A stretch of 64,000 nucleotides of DNA, from NCBI RefSeq assembly GCF_009363255.1, contig NZ_CP045318.1, positions 33,501-97,500 on the forward strand, written 5' to 3'. This DNA comes from Roseivivax sp. THAF197b. Lineage in GTDB: Bacteria > Pseudomonadota > Alphaproteobacteria > Rhodobacterales > Rhodobacteraceae. Both the position numbers and the translations under genes were made by a program. Positions 6,452 to 17,011 of the stretch are shown piece after piece; the first letter of the stretch is position 1; each line of letters starts with the position of its first letter. Under the pieces are notes generated by a model. That model worked only from the letters and a program-made list of their open reading frames with translations, did no database searches and was not told where the DNA came from.

Positions 6452-8536
6452 TCAGACCAATTCGCCCTCGATCACCCACATCGTGGCCGGAAAGCTCCAC
6501 GGCAATGTCAGCCCGTGGGCCATCAGATAGCCACCGCTCACGGTCATGCTTTCGCTTTTCAACAAGGGGGTGCCCCGCGACAGGGTCGGCGCGTCCTCTC
6601 TGTTCCTCAACGTGATGCGATAAATTGCGTCCCGCGAAAGCCGGGTGAGGCGCAGAGGGCGAGGAACGATCTGCGACGAGGTATCCTGCTTTCCGGCGAA
6701 GATTACGAAGCGCCCGCCGCCCTGTGCCAGATGCTGTTCGGCAAGCACTGCCGGATCCGGGCTGTCGAGACGCAGGATATCGGCTTTGACCATCCAGTCG
6801 CGATTGTCCTTCCACCACTGGGTCACGTCCTTCAGGACCTGGGCCTCCTCTGCCGTCAATTCGCGCGGATCCATCTCGAAGCCCATATGCCGCTGGGCTG
6901 CGACCCAGGCGCGGAAGCGGATGTCGATGGTGCGGCCCGACGTGTGACACACCCGCGGGCCCACGTGGGAGCCGGTGACGGCCATCGGCAGGAAGATTGC
7001 GGCGTTGTGCTGCATCCTCAGCCGCTCGATCGCGTCGTTGCTGTCGGAAAGCCAGACCCGGTGGGTCCTTTGCAGGATGCCGAAGTCGATCCGCGCGCCG
7101 CCCGAAGCACAGCTTTCGATTTCGGTGGCGGGGAAGGCCGCGCGCAGCCGGTCGATCAAGGCGTAGGACCCGCGGGTCTGGGCCGCGTCCGGCATGGGCA
7201 GGACGCGGTTGTGATCCCATTTGACGTAGTCGATGTCATGATCGCCGAGGATCTTGCCCACTCTGTCGAAGAGGAAATCCCGCACCTCCGGCAGCGCCAT
7301 GTCGAGGGCCTTCTGCTGCCGTCCGAGGATCTGGTCCGCGCTGCCAAAGGCCCATTCGGGATGTTTGCGATAGATGCTGCTGTCCGGATTGATCATTTCC
7401 GGCTCGAACCAGATGCCGAAACTCATGCCCAGCCCGTGCACGTGATCGATCAGCGGCCTCAGCCCGTCGGGATATTTGCGCGGATCGACTTCCCAGTCGG
7501 ACAAGGCGCGGGTGTCGTCGTCGCGATTGCCGAACCAGCCGTCGTCGAGCACGAAGCGCTCCGCGCCAAGCTCTGCGGCAATCTCGGCGATCTCCTTGAG
7601 CTCCGCGAGGTCGTGATCGAAATAGACCGCTTCCCAGCAATTGTAGTGCACCGGGCGCGGCCTGTCGGGGAAGGGAAAGTCCACGACCTCGTCACGCAGA
7701 TGGCGCTGGAAGGCTACGGCGCAGCCGTTGATCCCGTCATCGGAATAGACGGCGTAGAGGATGCCCGTCTCGAAGCGGTGCTTGGCGTTGTTCTCCACGC
7801 GGGCCGCATGGCCGAACTGGATCTGGCGTCGCCCGTCGGGCAATTCCTCGGCGACCATGCGGTGGCCGCCCGACCATCCGTAATGGAAGGCGTAGACATC
7901 CCCCGCCGCGTTGGTTGCCCCTCGGCACGGCAGCAGCAGGCCGGGGAAATGCTCGTGCCCGGTGCGCCCGGTGCGGTTCTCGCGATAGCGCATTCCTGGC
8001 GACCAGGGGGCGCGGTTCATCTGGAACTCACCGCACCAGCGGCCGGAGAAGTCGATCATCTCGTCGGCCAGTTGCGGCGCAGGAAAGACCGGTGCGGAGA
8101 GCCAGTGCAAGTGGATGGGGCTGTCGCTTTCCAGCTCGGCCTTGGTCTCGATCACATGGGTCGCCGAGTTGATCGCGAAGGAGGCGGTGTAGCGCAGCCC
8201 GTGGGCCGTATCGCGAAAGATCAGCGAGAGCGCAGTGCCGTCCTGATCCGCGGTATCGAAGCGAAAGTCGGGCAGGATCGGGGTGCCCGACCCGTCTCGC
8301 AGAATGAGCCCTGGCTGGCCTGGGAAGGTCCGCGTCGCCTCCGGGTTGATCGACAGCTCGGGGTTCGTATCGAGCATACCGCCGGTCACATCGAGCTCGT
8401 TCGCCCGGTAGATCGTTTCGAGATCTTCGCCATCGGGCAGTCGCGGCCCCCAATAGACCACTTCCGCAAGGTGGTCGTTCCGGGCACCGAGAACCAGCGA
8501 CTGCCGGGTGTCATCCAAACGCCAGCATCTGATCAC
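6452..8536 (-). CDS. alpha-galactosidase, GH36
   Basis: Retaining glycoside hydrolase releasing galactose from alpha-galactosides such as melibiose or raffinose-type sugars. The 694-residue length is right for bacterial GH36. It has an N-terminal beta-supersandwich, then the barrel with FVLDDGWFG, the nucleophile Asp in KWDHN (about residue 441), the SCASGGARIDFG loop, and the acid/base Asp in WLSDSND (about residue 498). No signal peptide, so it works on imported sugars. The start is GTG at 8536, which overlaps the stop of the upstream permease gene as GTGA; the longer open frame to 8824 is only overlap with that gene. Translational coupling with the transporter fits import followed by intracellular hydrolysis. 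Confidence 0.92.
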   Translation of the reverse strand: MIRCWRLDDTRQSLVLGARNDHLAEVVYWGPRLPDGEDLETIYRANELDVTGGMLDTNPELSINPEATRTFPGQPGLILRDGSGTPILPDFRFDTADQDGTALSLIFRDTAHGLRYTASFAINSATHVIETKAELESDSPIHLHWLSAPVFPAPQLADEMIDFSGRWCGEFQMNRAPWSPGMRYRENRTGRTGHEHFPGLLLPCRGATNAAGDVYAFHYGWSGGHRMVAEELPDGRRQIQFGHAARVENNAKHRFETGILYAVYSDDGINGCAVAFQRHLRDEVVDFPFPDRPRPVHYNCWEAVYFDHDLAELKEIAEIAAELGAERFVLDDGWFGNRDDDTRALSDWEVDPRKYPDGLRPLIDHVHGLGMSFGIWFEPEMINPDSSIYRKHPEWAFGSADQILGRQQKALDMALPEVRDFLFDRVGKILGDHDIDYVKWDHNRVLPMPDAAQTRGSYALIDRLRAAFPATEIESCASGGARIDFGILQRTHRVWLSDSNDAIERLRMQHNAAIFLPMAVTGSHVGPRVCHTSGRTIDIRFRAWVAAQRHMGFEMDPRELTAEEAQVLKDVTQWWKDNRDWMVKADILRLDSPDPAVLAEQHLAQGGGRFVIFAGKQDTSSQIVPRPLRLTRLSRDAIYRITLRNREDAPTLSRGTPLLKSESMTVSGGYLMAHGLTLPWSFPATMWVIEGELV

Positions 8537-9381
8537 TTGACGGCCCCGAGTGTCAGTCCGGCAATGAAGTGCTTCTGCATCAGGAAGAACATCGCCACCG
8601 GCGGAAGCGCCGCCACGATGGAGCCTGCGCTCATCAGGTGGTAGGCGGCGCGGAACTGGCTGTTGAACTCCGTGATGCCCGCCGTGACCGGCTGCGCGCC
8701 GGGTCCCTGTGTCAGCACGACGGCCCAGAAGTAATCGTTCCAGATGAAGGTGAAGATCAGCACGGCCAACGCGGCTAGTGCGGGTTTCATCAGCGGCAGC
8801 ACGACGTACCAGAAGATCTTCCACTCCGCGACGCCTTCGACGCGCGCCGCCTCGATCAGCGGGAAGGGCAGGGCGCGGATGAAGTTGCGCATGAAGAGCG
8901 TGCAGAAGCCGGTCTGGAAGGCGATGTGGAACAGGATCAGACCGGTCTTGGTGTCATAGAGGTTCAGATCGATCGTCAGATCGCGCACGGGCACCATCAG
9001 GATCTGGAAGGGCACGAAATTGCCCGCGATGAACATGAAGAAGATCAGCAGGTTGCCCTTGAAACGGTACACGCCGAGCGCGAAGCCCGCCATCGCCGAC
9101 AGGGCCACGGCACCAATCACCGTTGGGATGGTGATCAGCAGCGAATTCAGCAAATAGCGCGGCATGTTCGATTCAAAGAACACCCGGCCGTAATTCGAGA
9201 ACAGCTCGAACGAGGACGGCATGCCCCAGTAATTGCCGTTGGCGAAATCCGCCTCGGGCTTGATCGAGAAATTGGCGACAGCAATGAGCGGCAGAAGCCA
9301 CAGGATCAGGGCCAGCGGCAGGAACGCCTGGTAGCTGAGCTGAGCGGAGCGTGGTTGCTTTTCGATGGGTGTCGGGAACAT
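8533..9381 (-). CDS. carbohydrate ABC transporter permease, MalG type
   Basis: Inner-membrane subunit of a CUT1 sugar ABC transporter, 282 residues. Six hydrophobic segments are visible, starting at about residue 20 (LALILWLLPLIAV). The cytoplasmic EAA loop that docks the ATPase is EAARVEGVAEWKIFWYVVLP near residue 187. It pairs with the MalF-type permease encoded just upstream, with one base between that stop and this ATG (TGAGATG). The ATPase is not in this operon but lies divergently at 12696-13754. Substrate is inferred from the coupled alpha-galactosidase. Confidence 0.92.
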   Translation of the reverse strand: MFPTPIEKQPRSAQLSYQAFLPLALILWLLPLIAVANFSIKPEADFANGNYWGMPSSFELFSNYGRVFFESNMPRYLLNSLLITIPTVIGAVALSAMAGFALGVYRFKGNLLIFFMFIAGNFVPFQILMVPVRDLTIDLNLYDTKTGLILFHIAFQTGFCTLFMRNFIRALPFPLIEAARVEGVAEWKIFWYVVLPLMKPALAALAVLIFTFIWNDYFWAVVLTQGPGAQPVTAGITEFNSQFRAAYHLMSAGSIVAALPPVAMFFLMQKHFIAGLTLGAVK

Positions 9382-9382
9382 C

Positions 9383-10330
9383 TCAGCGCGCTCCTTTCTC
9401 GTCCTGGTACATCGACCAGAGGAAGTAGACGATGAAGGCCAGCATGATGAAGAAGAGGATCACCGCGATCGCCGCGCCATAGCCCATGCGGAAGCCGAAT
9501 TCCGACAGCGATTCCTCGAACATGTAGAAGCTCAGGACACGGGTCGATCCGAAGGGGCCGCCATTGGTCATGACCGAGATGAGATCGAAGGACCGAAGCG
9601 CGCCGATGATCGTCACGACGAAGGCGATGAAGGTCGCGGGTTTGAGTTGCGGCAGGATCACGTACCACAGCATCCGCCAACCCTTCGCACCATCAAGGCG
9701 CGCAGCCTCCACCTGCTCGGGATCGACGGCATTGAGGCCGGTCAGATAGAGGATCATGCAATAGGCCGTCTGCGGCCAGAGGCCCGCAGCGATGATCCCG
9801 TAGGTTGCCATGGACGGATCGCCGAGGATGTTCACCGGCCCGAAGCCGAAAACGCCGATCAAGGCGTTCAGAAGCCCTTCGCGCGGCAGGTAGAACCACG
9901 AAAAGACAAGGCCCACGACGACTTGGCTGATGACGAAGGGAAAGAAGAACAGCGACTTGTAGACGCGGATGCCGCGCACCGTCTGATTGAGAAAGAGCGC
10001 GATGAACAATCCGGCCGGGATCGCCAGCAGATAGAGGATCAGCCACTTGATATTGTTCCAGAACGAGGTCTCGAACTTGCGGTCCATGTTTTGCTCGCCG
10101 ATGCCGAGGAGGCGCTCATAATTGGCGGTGCCCACCCATTCGGCCTCTCCCAGACCGTCCCATTCATGCAGGCTGATCCAGAAGCTCTGGCCGATCGGGA
10201 TGATGACGTAGACGGCGAAGAACAGGATCGCGGGCGCGAGGAACAGGAACGGCGTGATCGCTATCTGATTGCGCTTGTACCAGCCGCGCGGCGCGGGCGG
10301 ATGGGTGTCCGGGACGGTGGCGTATGTCAT
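9383..10330 (-). CDS. carbohydrate ABC transporter permease, MalF/UgpA type
   Basis: First permease of the CUT1 transporter, 315 residues. The N-terminal segment ITPFLFLAPAILFFAVYVIIP is the first membrane helix (cut here: residues about 24-44). The EAA loop reads EAARLDGAKGWRMLWYVILP near residue 212. The C-terminus includes a membrane segment rich in Ile and Phe before a charged tail. The gene begins 114 bp after the binding-protein gene, across a strong hairpin that may reduce permease expression relative to the receptor, as in other binding-protein operons. Confidence 0.92.
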   Translation of the reverse strand: MTYATVPDTHPPAPRGWYKRNQIAITPFLFLAPAILFFAVYVIIPIGQSFWISLHEWDGLGEAEWVGTANYERLLGIGEQNMDRKFETSFWNNIKWLILYLLAIPAGLFIALFLNQTVRGIRVYKSLFFFPFVISQVVVGLVFSWFYLPREGLLNALIGVFGFGPVNILGDPSMATYGIIAAGLWPQTAYCMILYLTGLNAVDPEQVEAARLDGAKGWRMLWYVILPQLKPATFIAFVVTIIGALRSFDLISVMTNGGPFGSTRVLSFYMFEESLSEFGFRMGYGAAIAVILFFIMLAFIVYFLWSMYQDEKGAR

Positions 10331-10361
10331 CGGCTCTCCCTCTTGGCAGATGCAACCCTCG

Positions 10362-10394
10362 TGACAGCCGCCGGGTTTGTCGGGGCGGCTGTCA
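10362..10394 (-). promoter_or_regulatory. intercistronic hairpin between binding protein and permease genes
   Basis: A perfect 11-bp stem TGACAGCCGCC/GGCGGCTGTCA with an 11-base loop lies between the two cotranscribed genes. No U-run follows on the minus strand, so it is more likely an mRNA-stabilising or partial-termination element that keeps receptor mRNA in excess. Confidence 0.6.
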
Positions 10395-10444
10395 GAAGGG
10401 TTGGTCCGGGGACGGTGGATGCCGCCCCCGGGCCTTGGGTCCGG

Positions 10445-11713
10445 TTACTCGTAGATCCGCGCACGCGCGTCTTCGAGCCGCGCGAGGATGTCATCGAGGT
10501 TGTCGGGGAAGACCATGAATTCCTGCAGACCTTCCATGCCGACGCTGGCCATCTCGGCCGGGAAGTCGCGATCGAAGAACTGCATGATCCCGCCGGAGGC
10601 ATTGTTCGACAGCATGTCGAAGCCTTCCTGGAGGAACTTGTCTTCACCGATCTCGGAATTGGCGTTCACGGGCAGCTGACCCAGCGCGTCACCGGCATTG
10701 ATCTTGGTCTGGTTTTCTTCCGACACGACGAAGCGCAGGAACGCCTTCGCGGCCTCCATGTTCTGCGCGCCGGATGCGATATGGAACGTGTCCGTGGGGG
10801 CGTCCTCGGCGTAATCGACATCCTCGGCGATCTTCGGGAACTGGTAGAAGTCCAGCTGATCGTCGGTCAGACCGCCGTCGCGGAAGGCCGCAACCGAGAA
10901 GTTGCCCATGAGGTAGGCGGCGGCTTCGCCATTGACCATGAAGGGCACCGCTTCCTGCCAGGAATAGGTCTGGTGATCGTCGATGAAGGCGCCCATGTCG
11001 ATCAGCTCACGCCAGTTGGCGAAGGTCTGGCGGACGCGCTCGTCGGTCCAGGGGATCTCCCCGCGGGCCAGCTCCATGTGGAAGTCGTAACCGTTGGTGC
11101 GGCTGTTGAGGTAGTCGAACCAGCCGCCTGCGGTCCACAGGAACTTGGTGCCGATGGTGTAGCATTTCCGTCCTGAATCGAGGATCGCCTGGCAATTGGC
11201 CTTCTCTTCTTCCCAGGTCGCAGGTTCGCTCAAGCCGAGCTCTTCGTAGATGTCCTTCCGGTAGTAAACGCCCCACTGATAATAGGTGTAAGGCACGCCC
11301 CACTGGGCCCCGTCGATGGTCATCGCGTCCTTGGTGGAGGCCAGCGCCTCGAATTCGGGCTCCGCCCAGAGATCGGAAACATCAGCGAAGAGACCGGCAT
11401 TGACGTAAGGCAGCATGCGGTTGGCCGCGTACCAGTTCACCACGTCCGGCGGGTTCGCGCCGAGCGCGTTGCGGATCTGGGTCTTCCAGGCCTCGCGGTC
11501 GACGATTGTCAGATCGATGTTCAGATCGGGATGCATTTCCTGGAAGTCGGCGACCATGCCCTCCATGACCGCGCGCGGCGCCGGGTTCGACATGTCGGAG
11601 ATGATCTTGAGATCTCCCGACAGGGCCGCCCCGTGCGACTCGGCAAAGGCCGCTCCGGCAAGCAGGCTGGAGACGCCGAGCGCCACCCAGGCAGATGTTT
11701 TCTGAAGTGTCAT
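10445..11713 (-). CDS. extracellular sugar-binding protein of a CUT1 ABC transporter
   Basis: Periplasmic receptor that captures the galactoside for the MalF/MalG-type permeases. The mature protein follows a signal peptide of about 24 residues ending AFA. It carries the SBP_bac_1 fold with NPPDVVNWYAANRMLPYV (site 1 region), GVPYTYYQWGVYYRKD, and a C-terminal tail with ILARLEDARA. Length 422 residues. The start at 11713 is set by GGGAGGAA 5 bases upstream; an extra 33 codons to 11812 have no such site and run through the promoter region. It heads the minus-strand operon and is divergent from the iclR-like regulator. Confidence 0.9.
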   Translation of the reverse strand: MTLQKTSAWVALGVSSLLAGAAFAESHGAALSGDLKIISDMSNPAPRAVMEGMVADFQEMHPDLNIDLTIVDREAWKTQIRNALGANPPDVVNWYAANRMLPYVNAGLFADVSDLWAEPEFEALASTKDAMTIDGAQWGVPYTYYQWGVYYRKDIYEELGLSEPATWEEEKANCQAILDSGRKCYTIGTKFLWTAGGWFDYLNSRTNGYDFHMELARGEIPWTDERVRQTFANWRELIDMGAFIDDHQTYSWQEAVPFMVNGEAAAYLMGNFSVAAFRDGGLTDDQLDFYQFPKIAEDVDYAEDAPTDTFHIASGAQNMEAAKAFLRFVVSEENQTKINAGDALGQLPVNANSEIGEDKFLQEGFDMLSNNASGGIMQFFDRDFPAEMASVGMEGLQEFMVFPDNLDDILARLEDARARIYE

Positions 11714-11732
11714 GGTTTCCTCCCGATCAGAC

Positions 11733-11786
11733 TTCAATTTTGGTCCATTTATTGAAATTGACATCTCATTATTTGAGACGTATGCC
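11733..11786 (+). promoter_or_regulatory. divergent control region with sigma-70 promoter and embedded palindrome for the IclR gene
   Basis: TTGACA at 11758-11763, a 17-bp spacer and TATGCC at 11781-11786 form a plus-strand promoter. The spacer holds the palindrome TCTCA-TTATT-TGAGA (11764-11778). A second inverted repeat, TTCAAT at 11733-11738 with ATTGAA at 11751-11756, lies beside it. These are good candidates for IclR operators controlling both directions. Confidence 0.6.
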
Positions 11787-11814
11787 AGATGGTGAAACGA
11801 GTCAATCATCATCG

Positions 11815-12695
11815 ATGACGCAGATTTCGGATGGCAAAATCACGATGAAGGCCAGGGCTTTGGCTGACAAGAAGAATTCCCAGCGCGAAAACGACGGCTC
11901 CGGCAGCGGTACCGTCGGCAAGGCGCTTGGCGTTCTCGACGTGGTGGCCCGCCTCGGTCGGCCGGTCCGTGCCTCCGAGATTCAGGCCGCCAGCGACCTG
12001 CCGAAAGGAACGCTCTACCGGTTTCTCCAGACCCTGACCGAGCAGAACATGCTGAGCTACGACCCCGACCGGCGGGTCTATTTTCTCGGTGTCCGGCTGG
12101 TCAGCCTGGCGCAGGTCGCGTGGCGCAACTTCGAGATTGCACCCGTGGCCCGGCCGCATCTCGATGCGCTGGCCCAAAAGATCGACTTGGCCACCTACCT
12201 CTCAAAGCTCGACGGCGGTCAGTGCGTCTCCCTTGAGCGTGGCACGCCGGAGGTCATCGCCGGGGTCTTTCATGATATCGACCGGATCTATCCCGCCTAT
12301 TGCACCGCGGTCGGCAAGGCGATGCTTGCCAACCTGCCCGAGGACGCGCGCGAGAACGCGCTCACGATGCAGAGCTTTCATCCGATGACTGACGCCACGA
12401 TCACCGATCCGGACGTGCTGCGGGCCGAACTGACGACGATCCGCGATCAGGGCTACGCCATCGAGGATGGTGAGCATGTCCGCGGGATCATCGCGGTGGC
12501 GGTGCCGATCCTGTCGCCGGGCGGTGCCCTTCTCGGTGGAATTGGCGTCCATGCGGGCGACAGGCGCACCGATCTCGACACGCTCAAGCGCCATATCCCG
12601 GATATGCAGAACACGGCCGCGATCATTGCCCGCGACGCGGCGGAGTGGCGGTTTCCGGATCGAAATGCAAACTGGGATGCAAGGGGGGAGAGCTC

Positions 12696-12708
<13 letters not shown>
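11815..12708 (+). CDS. IclR family transcriptional regulator of the galactoside genes
   Basis: DNA-binding regulator of about 297 residues. The N-terminal winged helix-turn-helix covers roughly residues 34-95 (GKALGVLDVVARLGRPVRAS, then LPKGTLYRFLQTL). The C-terminal IclR effector domain includes YPAYCTAVGKAMLANLPE and GIIAVAVPILSPGGALLGGIGVHA (given in part). No ribosome site decides the start; ATG 11815 and ATG 11845 are both possible. It is divergent from the transporter/alpha-galactosidase operon and heads the ATPase-galETK-beta-galactosidase operon, so it plausibly controls the whole island in response to a galactoside or galactose derivative. Confidence 0.85.
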
Positions 12709-13754
<1,046 letters not shown>

Positions 13755-13806
13755 CGATATCCCGCACCCACACCGGATGCGGACGCACATTCAGAGAGGC
13801 ATTCTT

Positions 13807-14808
13807 TTGAAACCCAGAATTTTGGTCTGCGGCGGCGCCGGATACATCGGCTCGCACATGGTGCGTCAACTTGTGGCTGACGGGTATGACGTGGTCGTCT
13901 ATGACAACCTCTCGCAGGGGAATGCCCAAGCTGTCGGCGGTGTGCCCTTGATCCAGGGCGATCTGCTCGACCGGGAGGCTCTGGCCGCGCTCTTCGCCCA
14001 GCACGCATTCGACGCGGTCTACCATTTCGCCGCGCTGATCGCGGTGGGGGAATCGGTCACGGCGCCGGACCTCTACTACCGCAACAACGTGACCGGCACG
14101 CTCAACCTTCTCGATGCGATGCGCGTGGCGGGCGTGGACCGGTTCGTCTTTTCATCGACCGCCGCGATCTTCGGCAATCCGCAGACCGACCTGATCTCGG
14201 AGGATCATCCCAAGGCGCCGCTCAATCCCTATGGTCGCTCCAAGCTGATGATCGAGCAGGTGCTCGAGGATTACGGCCACGCCTTCGGCATCCGCTCCGT
14301 CTGTTTCCGCTACTTCAACGCCGCGGGCGCTCATCCCTCGGGCGAGATCGGCGAGGCGCATGACCCCGAGACGCACCTCGTGCCGAACGTGCTTCTGGCA
14401 GCGCTTGGGGAACGTGACGGGCTGGAGATCTTCGGGGACGATTACGACACCCGCGATGGCACCTGTATCCGCGACTACATCCATATCGACGACATCGCCT
14501 CGGCGCATCTGAAGGCGCTGGGCTACATGGACGCCCATCCCGGCGCGCATGTCTTCAACCTGGGCAACGGCAATGGCTTCTCCAACAAGGAGGTGCTGGA
14601 TGCCGCCGCGCGGGTGATCGGCAAGAACCACGAGATCCCCTACCGGATCGGCCCCCGCCGTGCGGGCGATGCGGCGGTTCTGGTGGCGGACAGCAGCCGG
14701 GCACGGGAGGCGCTCGGATGGGCACCCGCTACCCCGGATATCGAGGATATCATCGAGACCGCCTGGAACTGGCATCGCGCCCCGAAATACGGCCCGTTCG
14801 CGAAATAG
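13807..14808 (+). CDS. galE: UDP-glucose 4-epimerase
   Basis: Interconverts UDP-galactose and UDP-glucose, completing the Leloir cycle. The 333-residue extended SDR has the NAD-binding GGAGYIGSH at residues 9-17, catalytic Ser-Thr in FSSTAAIFG, the YGRSK catalytic Tyr/Lys pair, [12 protein letters not shown], and RDYIHIDD. The start is TTG at 13807, chosen because GAGAGG lies 7 bases upstream and the protein begins directly with the Rossmann strand ([12 protein letters not shown]). A longer frame running back into the ATPase gene is overlap only. Next gene galT starts 17 bp downstream. Confidence 0.94.
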   Translation: MKPRILVCGGAGYIGSHMVRQLVADGYDVVVYDNLSQGNAQAVGGVPLIQGDLLDREALAALFAQHAFDAVYHFAALIAVGESVTAPDLYYRNNVTGTLNLLDAMRVAGVDRFVFSSTAAIFGNPQTDLISEDHPKAPLNPYGRSKLMIEQVLEDYGHAFGIRSVCFRYFNAAGAHPSGEIGEAHDPETHLVPNVLLAALGERDGLEIFGDDYDTRDGTCIRDYIHIDDIASAHLKALGYMDAHPGAHVFNLGNGNGFSNKEVLDAAARVIGKNHEIPYRIGPRRAGDAAVLVADSSRAREALGWAPATPDIEDIIETAWNWHRAPKYGPFAK

Positions 14809-14825
14809 CTTGCACGGAGAACAGC

Positions 14826-15875
14826 ATGGCAGAGCCCGATTTCACCGAGGATCCGCACCGCCGTTACAATCCGCTGAAGGACGAGTGGGTTCTGGTCTCT
14901 CCGCACCGCAACAAGCGGCCGTGGCAGGGGCAGACCGAGGAGACGGCACCCGACGAGAAACCCGCGCATGACCCCGACTGCTTCCTTTGTTCCGGCAACA
15001 CGCGGGTCAACGGCGTGGTCAATCCGACCTATGAAGGCCCTTTCGTCTTCCCGAACGATTTCCCCGCGCTGCTGAGCGACACTCCGAAAGGCGAGGCCGA
15101 GGGCGATCCGTTGTTCCGGGCCGAGACGGTGCGGGGCACGGCGCGAGTGATCTGCTTTTCCGAACGCCACGACCTCACGTTGCCGGAATTGCCGCCCGAG
15201 AGTATCCGCCAGGTCATCGACCTCTGGGCCGAGCAGCTGGAGGAACTCGGAAAAGAGCACGATTGGGTTGCCATCTTCGAGAACAAGGGTGCGGTGATGG
15301 GCTGTTCCAACCCGCACCCGCACGGTCAGATCTGGGCCAGCGACTTCATCCCGAACGAGGTGGCGCGCGAAGATCATTGCCAGCACGCTTACCTGAAAGA
15401 CACGGGCGCCAACCTGCTCGTCACCTATGCCGAGCGCGAAAGTGCCGACGGCGCGCGAACGGTGGTCGAGAATAATGACTGGATCGCCGTCGTGCCCTAT
15501 TGGGCGATCTGGCCGTTCGAGACGATGGTGTTGCCCAAGCGGCACGTCCTCCGGCTGACCGACCTGACCGGCGCGGAGCGCGATGCCCTGGCCGATCTGC
15601 TCAAGCGGCTTTGCACCCGGTATGACAACCTTTTCAAGACCGAGTTTCCCTACACGATGGGCTGGCACGGCGCGCCGATGACCTCGGGCGACCACGATCA
15701 TTGGCAATTGCACGCACATTTCTATCCGCCGCTTCTGCGGTCCGCGACGGTGCGCAAGTTCATGGTGGGTTACGAGATGCTGTCTGAGGCGCAGCGCGAT
15801 CTGACCGCCGAAACGGCGGCAGAGCGGCTGCGCGCGCAATCGGAAGTGCATTACAAGATGGAGCCCACAGGATGA
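14826..15875 (+). CDS. galT: galactose-1-phosphate uridylyltransferase
   Basis: Transfers UMP from UDP-glucose to galactose-1-phosphate through a uridylyl-His intermediate. The 349-residue protein has the DCFLCSGN metal-ligand motif near residue 55 and the NPHPHGQIW active site, with the nucleophile His at about residue 166. Further His residues in HGAPM and [11 protein letters not shown] fit the iron/zinc sites. CGGAG lies 6 bases before the ATG at 14826; the longer open frame overlaps galE. The stop overlaps the galK start as ATGA. Confidence 0.95.
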   Translation: MAEPDFTEDPHRRYNPLKDEWVLVSPHRNKRPWQGQTEETAPDEKPAHDPDCFLCSGNTRVNGVVNPTYEGPFVFPNDFPALLSDTPKGEAEGDPLFRAETVRGTARVICFSERHDLTLPELPPESIRQVIDLWAEQLEELGKEHDWVAIFENKGAVMGCSNPHPHGQIWASDFIPNEVAREDHCQHAYLKDTGANLLVTYAERESADGARTVVENNDWIAVVPYWAIWPFETMVLPKRHVLRLTDLTGAERDALADLLKRLCTRYDNLFKTEFPYTMGWHGAPMTSGDHDHWQLHAHFYPPLLRSATVRKFMVGYEMLSEAQRDLTAETAAERLRAQSEVHYKMEPTG

Positions 15876-16975
15876 CCGACGATCCGGCGGGCGCGCTTCT
15901 GAACGAAGTGACCGCGGCCTATGAGGCGCATTTCGGCATGGCTCCCGAGGCCACGGCCTTCGCGCCGGGACGCGTCAATCTTCTGGGCGAACATACCGAT
16001 TATAACGGCGGCTTCGTGCTGCCCATGCCGCTTCGCCTGGGCACCGCGATGGCGGCGGGACGGGGCGGTCCTGCGGGCAGCTTGCGGGTGGCGAGCGCCA
16101 ATTTCGACAGCGAAGAGCACCGCGACCTGTCAGAGAGCGCCGATGACAGGTGGTCGGATTACGTGCTCGGCAGCTTTCGCAACGCGCCCGGTCTCGGTGC
16201 AGGCGACGGTCTGACCGCGATGGTTGCCAGCAATCTGCCGATGGGGGCGGGTCTGTCGAGCTCCGCCGCGATCGAAGTCTGTACCTTGCGCATCGCCGAT
16301 ATCCTCTTCGGCACGAAGACCGATGCGGTGGAAATGGCGAAGCTCGCGCGAAAGGTCGAGAACGACTTCGTCGGCATGCCCTGCGGGATCATGGATCAGT
16401 TCGCGGTGTCCGTGGGCGCGGTAGGCGAGGCGCTGTTTCTCGACACCCGGACCTTGCGGCATGAGCCGGTGCCGCTGCTGGCGGAATACAGCTTCCTCGT
16501 CGTGCATTCCGGGGCGACGCATAAGCTCACCGATGGCGGTTATGCGACGCGCGTTGCCGAATGCCAGGCGGCGTGCGCGGCGCTGGGCGTCGAAGTGCTC
16601 AGCGATCTGTCGCTCGACGATCTGGACCGGATTGCGGCTTTGCCCGATCCGCTGAACCGACGCGCGCGGCACATCGTGACCGAGAATGACCGGGTGCAGC
16701 GGGGTGCCGCAGCGCTGCAAGCGGGCGATGCCGCGACATTCGCGGAACTGATGATTGCCAGCCACCGCTCGCAAAGTGCCGATTACGACGTGTCCTTGAC
16801 CGAGATCGACGACCTGGTCGAAGGTGCGCTCACGGCAGGCGCAATCGGTGCCCGGTTGACCGGTGGCGGTTTCGGTGGCTCCATCGTGGCGCTCATTCCG
16901 GATGACAGGGCGACCGCGGTGGCCGACAGCTTGACCGCCGATTTCCCCAAGGCGCGGGTCCTGGCCGCGACCTGA
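15872..16975 (+). CDS. galK: galactokinase
   Basis: Phosphorylates alpha-D-galactose with ATP to galactose-1-phosphate. A GHMP kinase of 367 residues. The galactokinase signature [16 protein letters not shown] lies near residue 33, the ATP-binding loop [12 protein letters not shown] near 125, the catalytic Asp in GIMDQFAV, and [16 protein letters not shown] near the C-terminus. The ATG overlaps the galT stop by 4 bases, so the two are probably translationally coupled. Confidence 0.95.
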   Translation: MTDDPAGALLNEVTAAYEAHFGMAPEATAFAPGRVNLLGEHTDYNGGFVLPMPLRLGTAMAAGRGGPAGSLRVASANFDSEEHRDLSESADDRWSDYVLGSFRNAPGLGAGDGLTAMVASNLPMGAGLSSSAAIEVCTLRIADILFGTKTDAVEMAKLARKVENDFVGMPCGIMDQFAVSVGAVGEALFLDTRTLRHEPVPLLAEYSFLVVHSGATHKLTDGGYATRVAECQAACAALGVEVLSDLSLDDLDRIAALPDPLNRRARHIVTENDRVQRGAAALQAGDAATFAELMIASHRSQSADYDVSLTEIDDLVEGALTAGAIGARLTGGGFGGSIVALIPDDRATAVADSLTADFPKARVLAAT

Positions 16976-17011
16976 GGCCGGACACAACATGCAGGTCCCG
17001 GAGCATAGAAC

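Noticed and set aside
5207..8644. A 1145-codon plus-strand open frame
   Set aside because: It runs antisense through galM and the alpha-galactosidase gene, has no domain signature or ribosome site, and is explained by the high GC content and codon bias of those genes.
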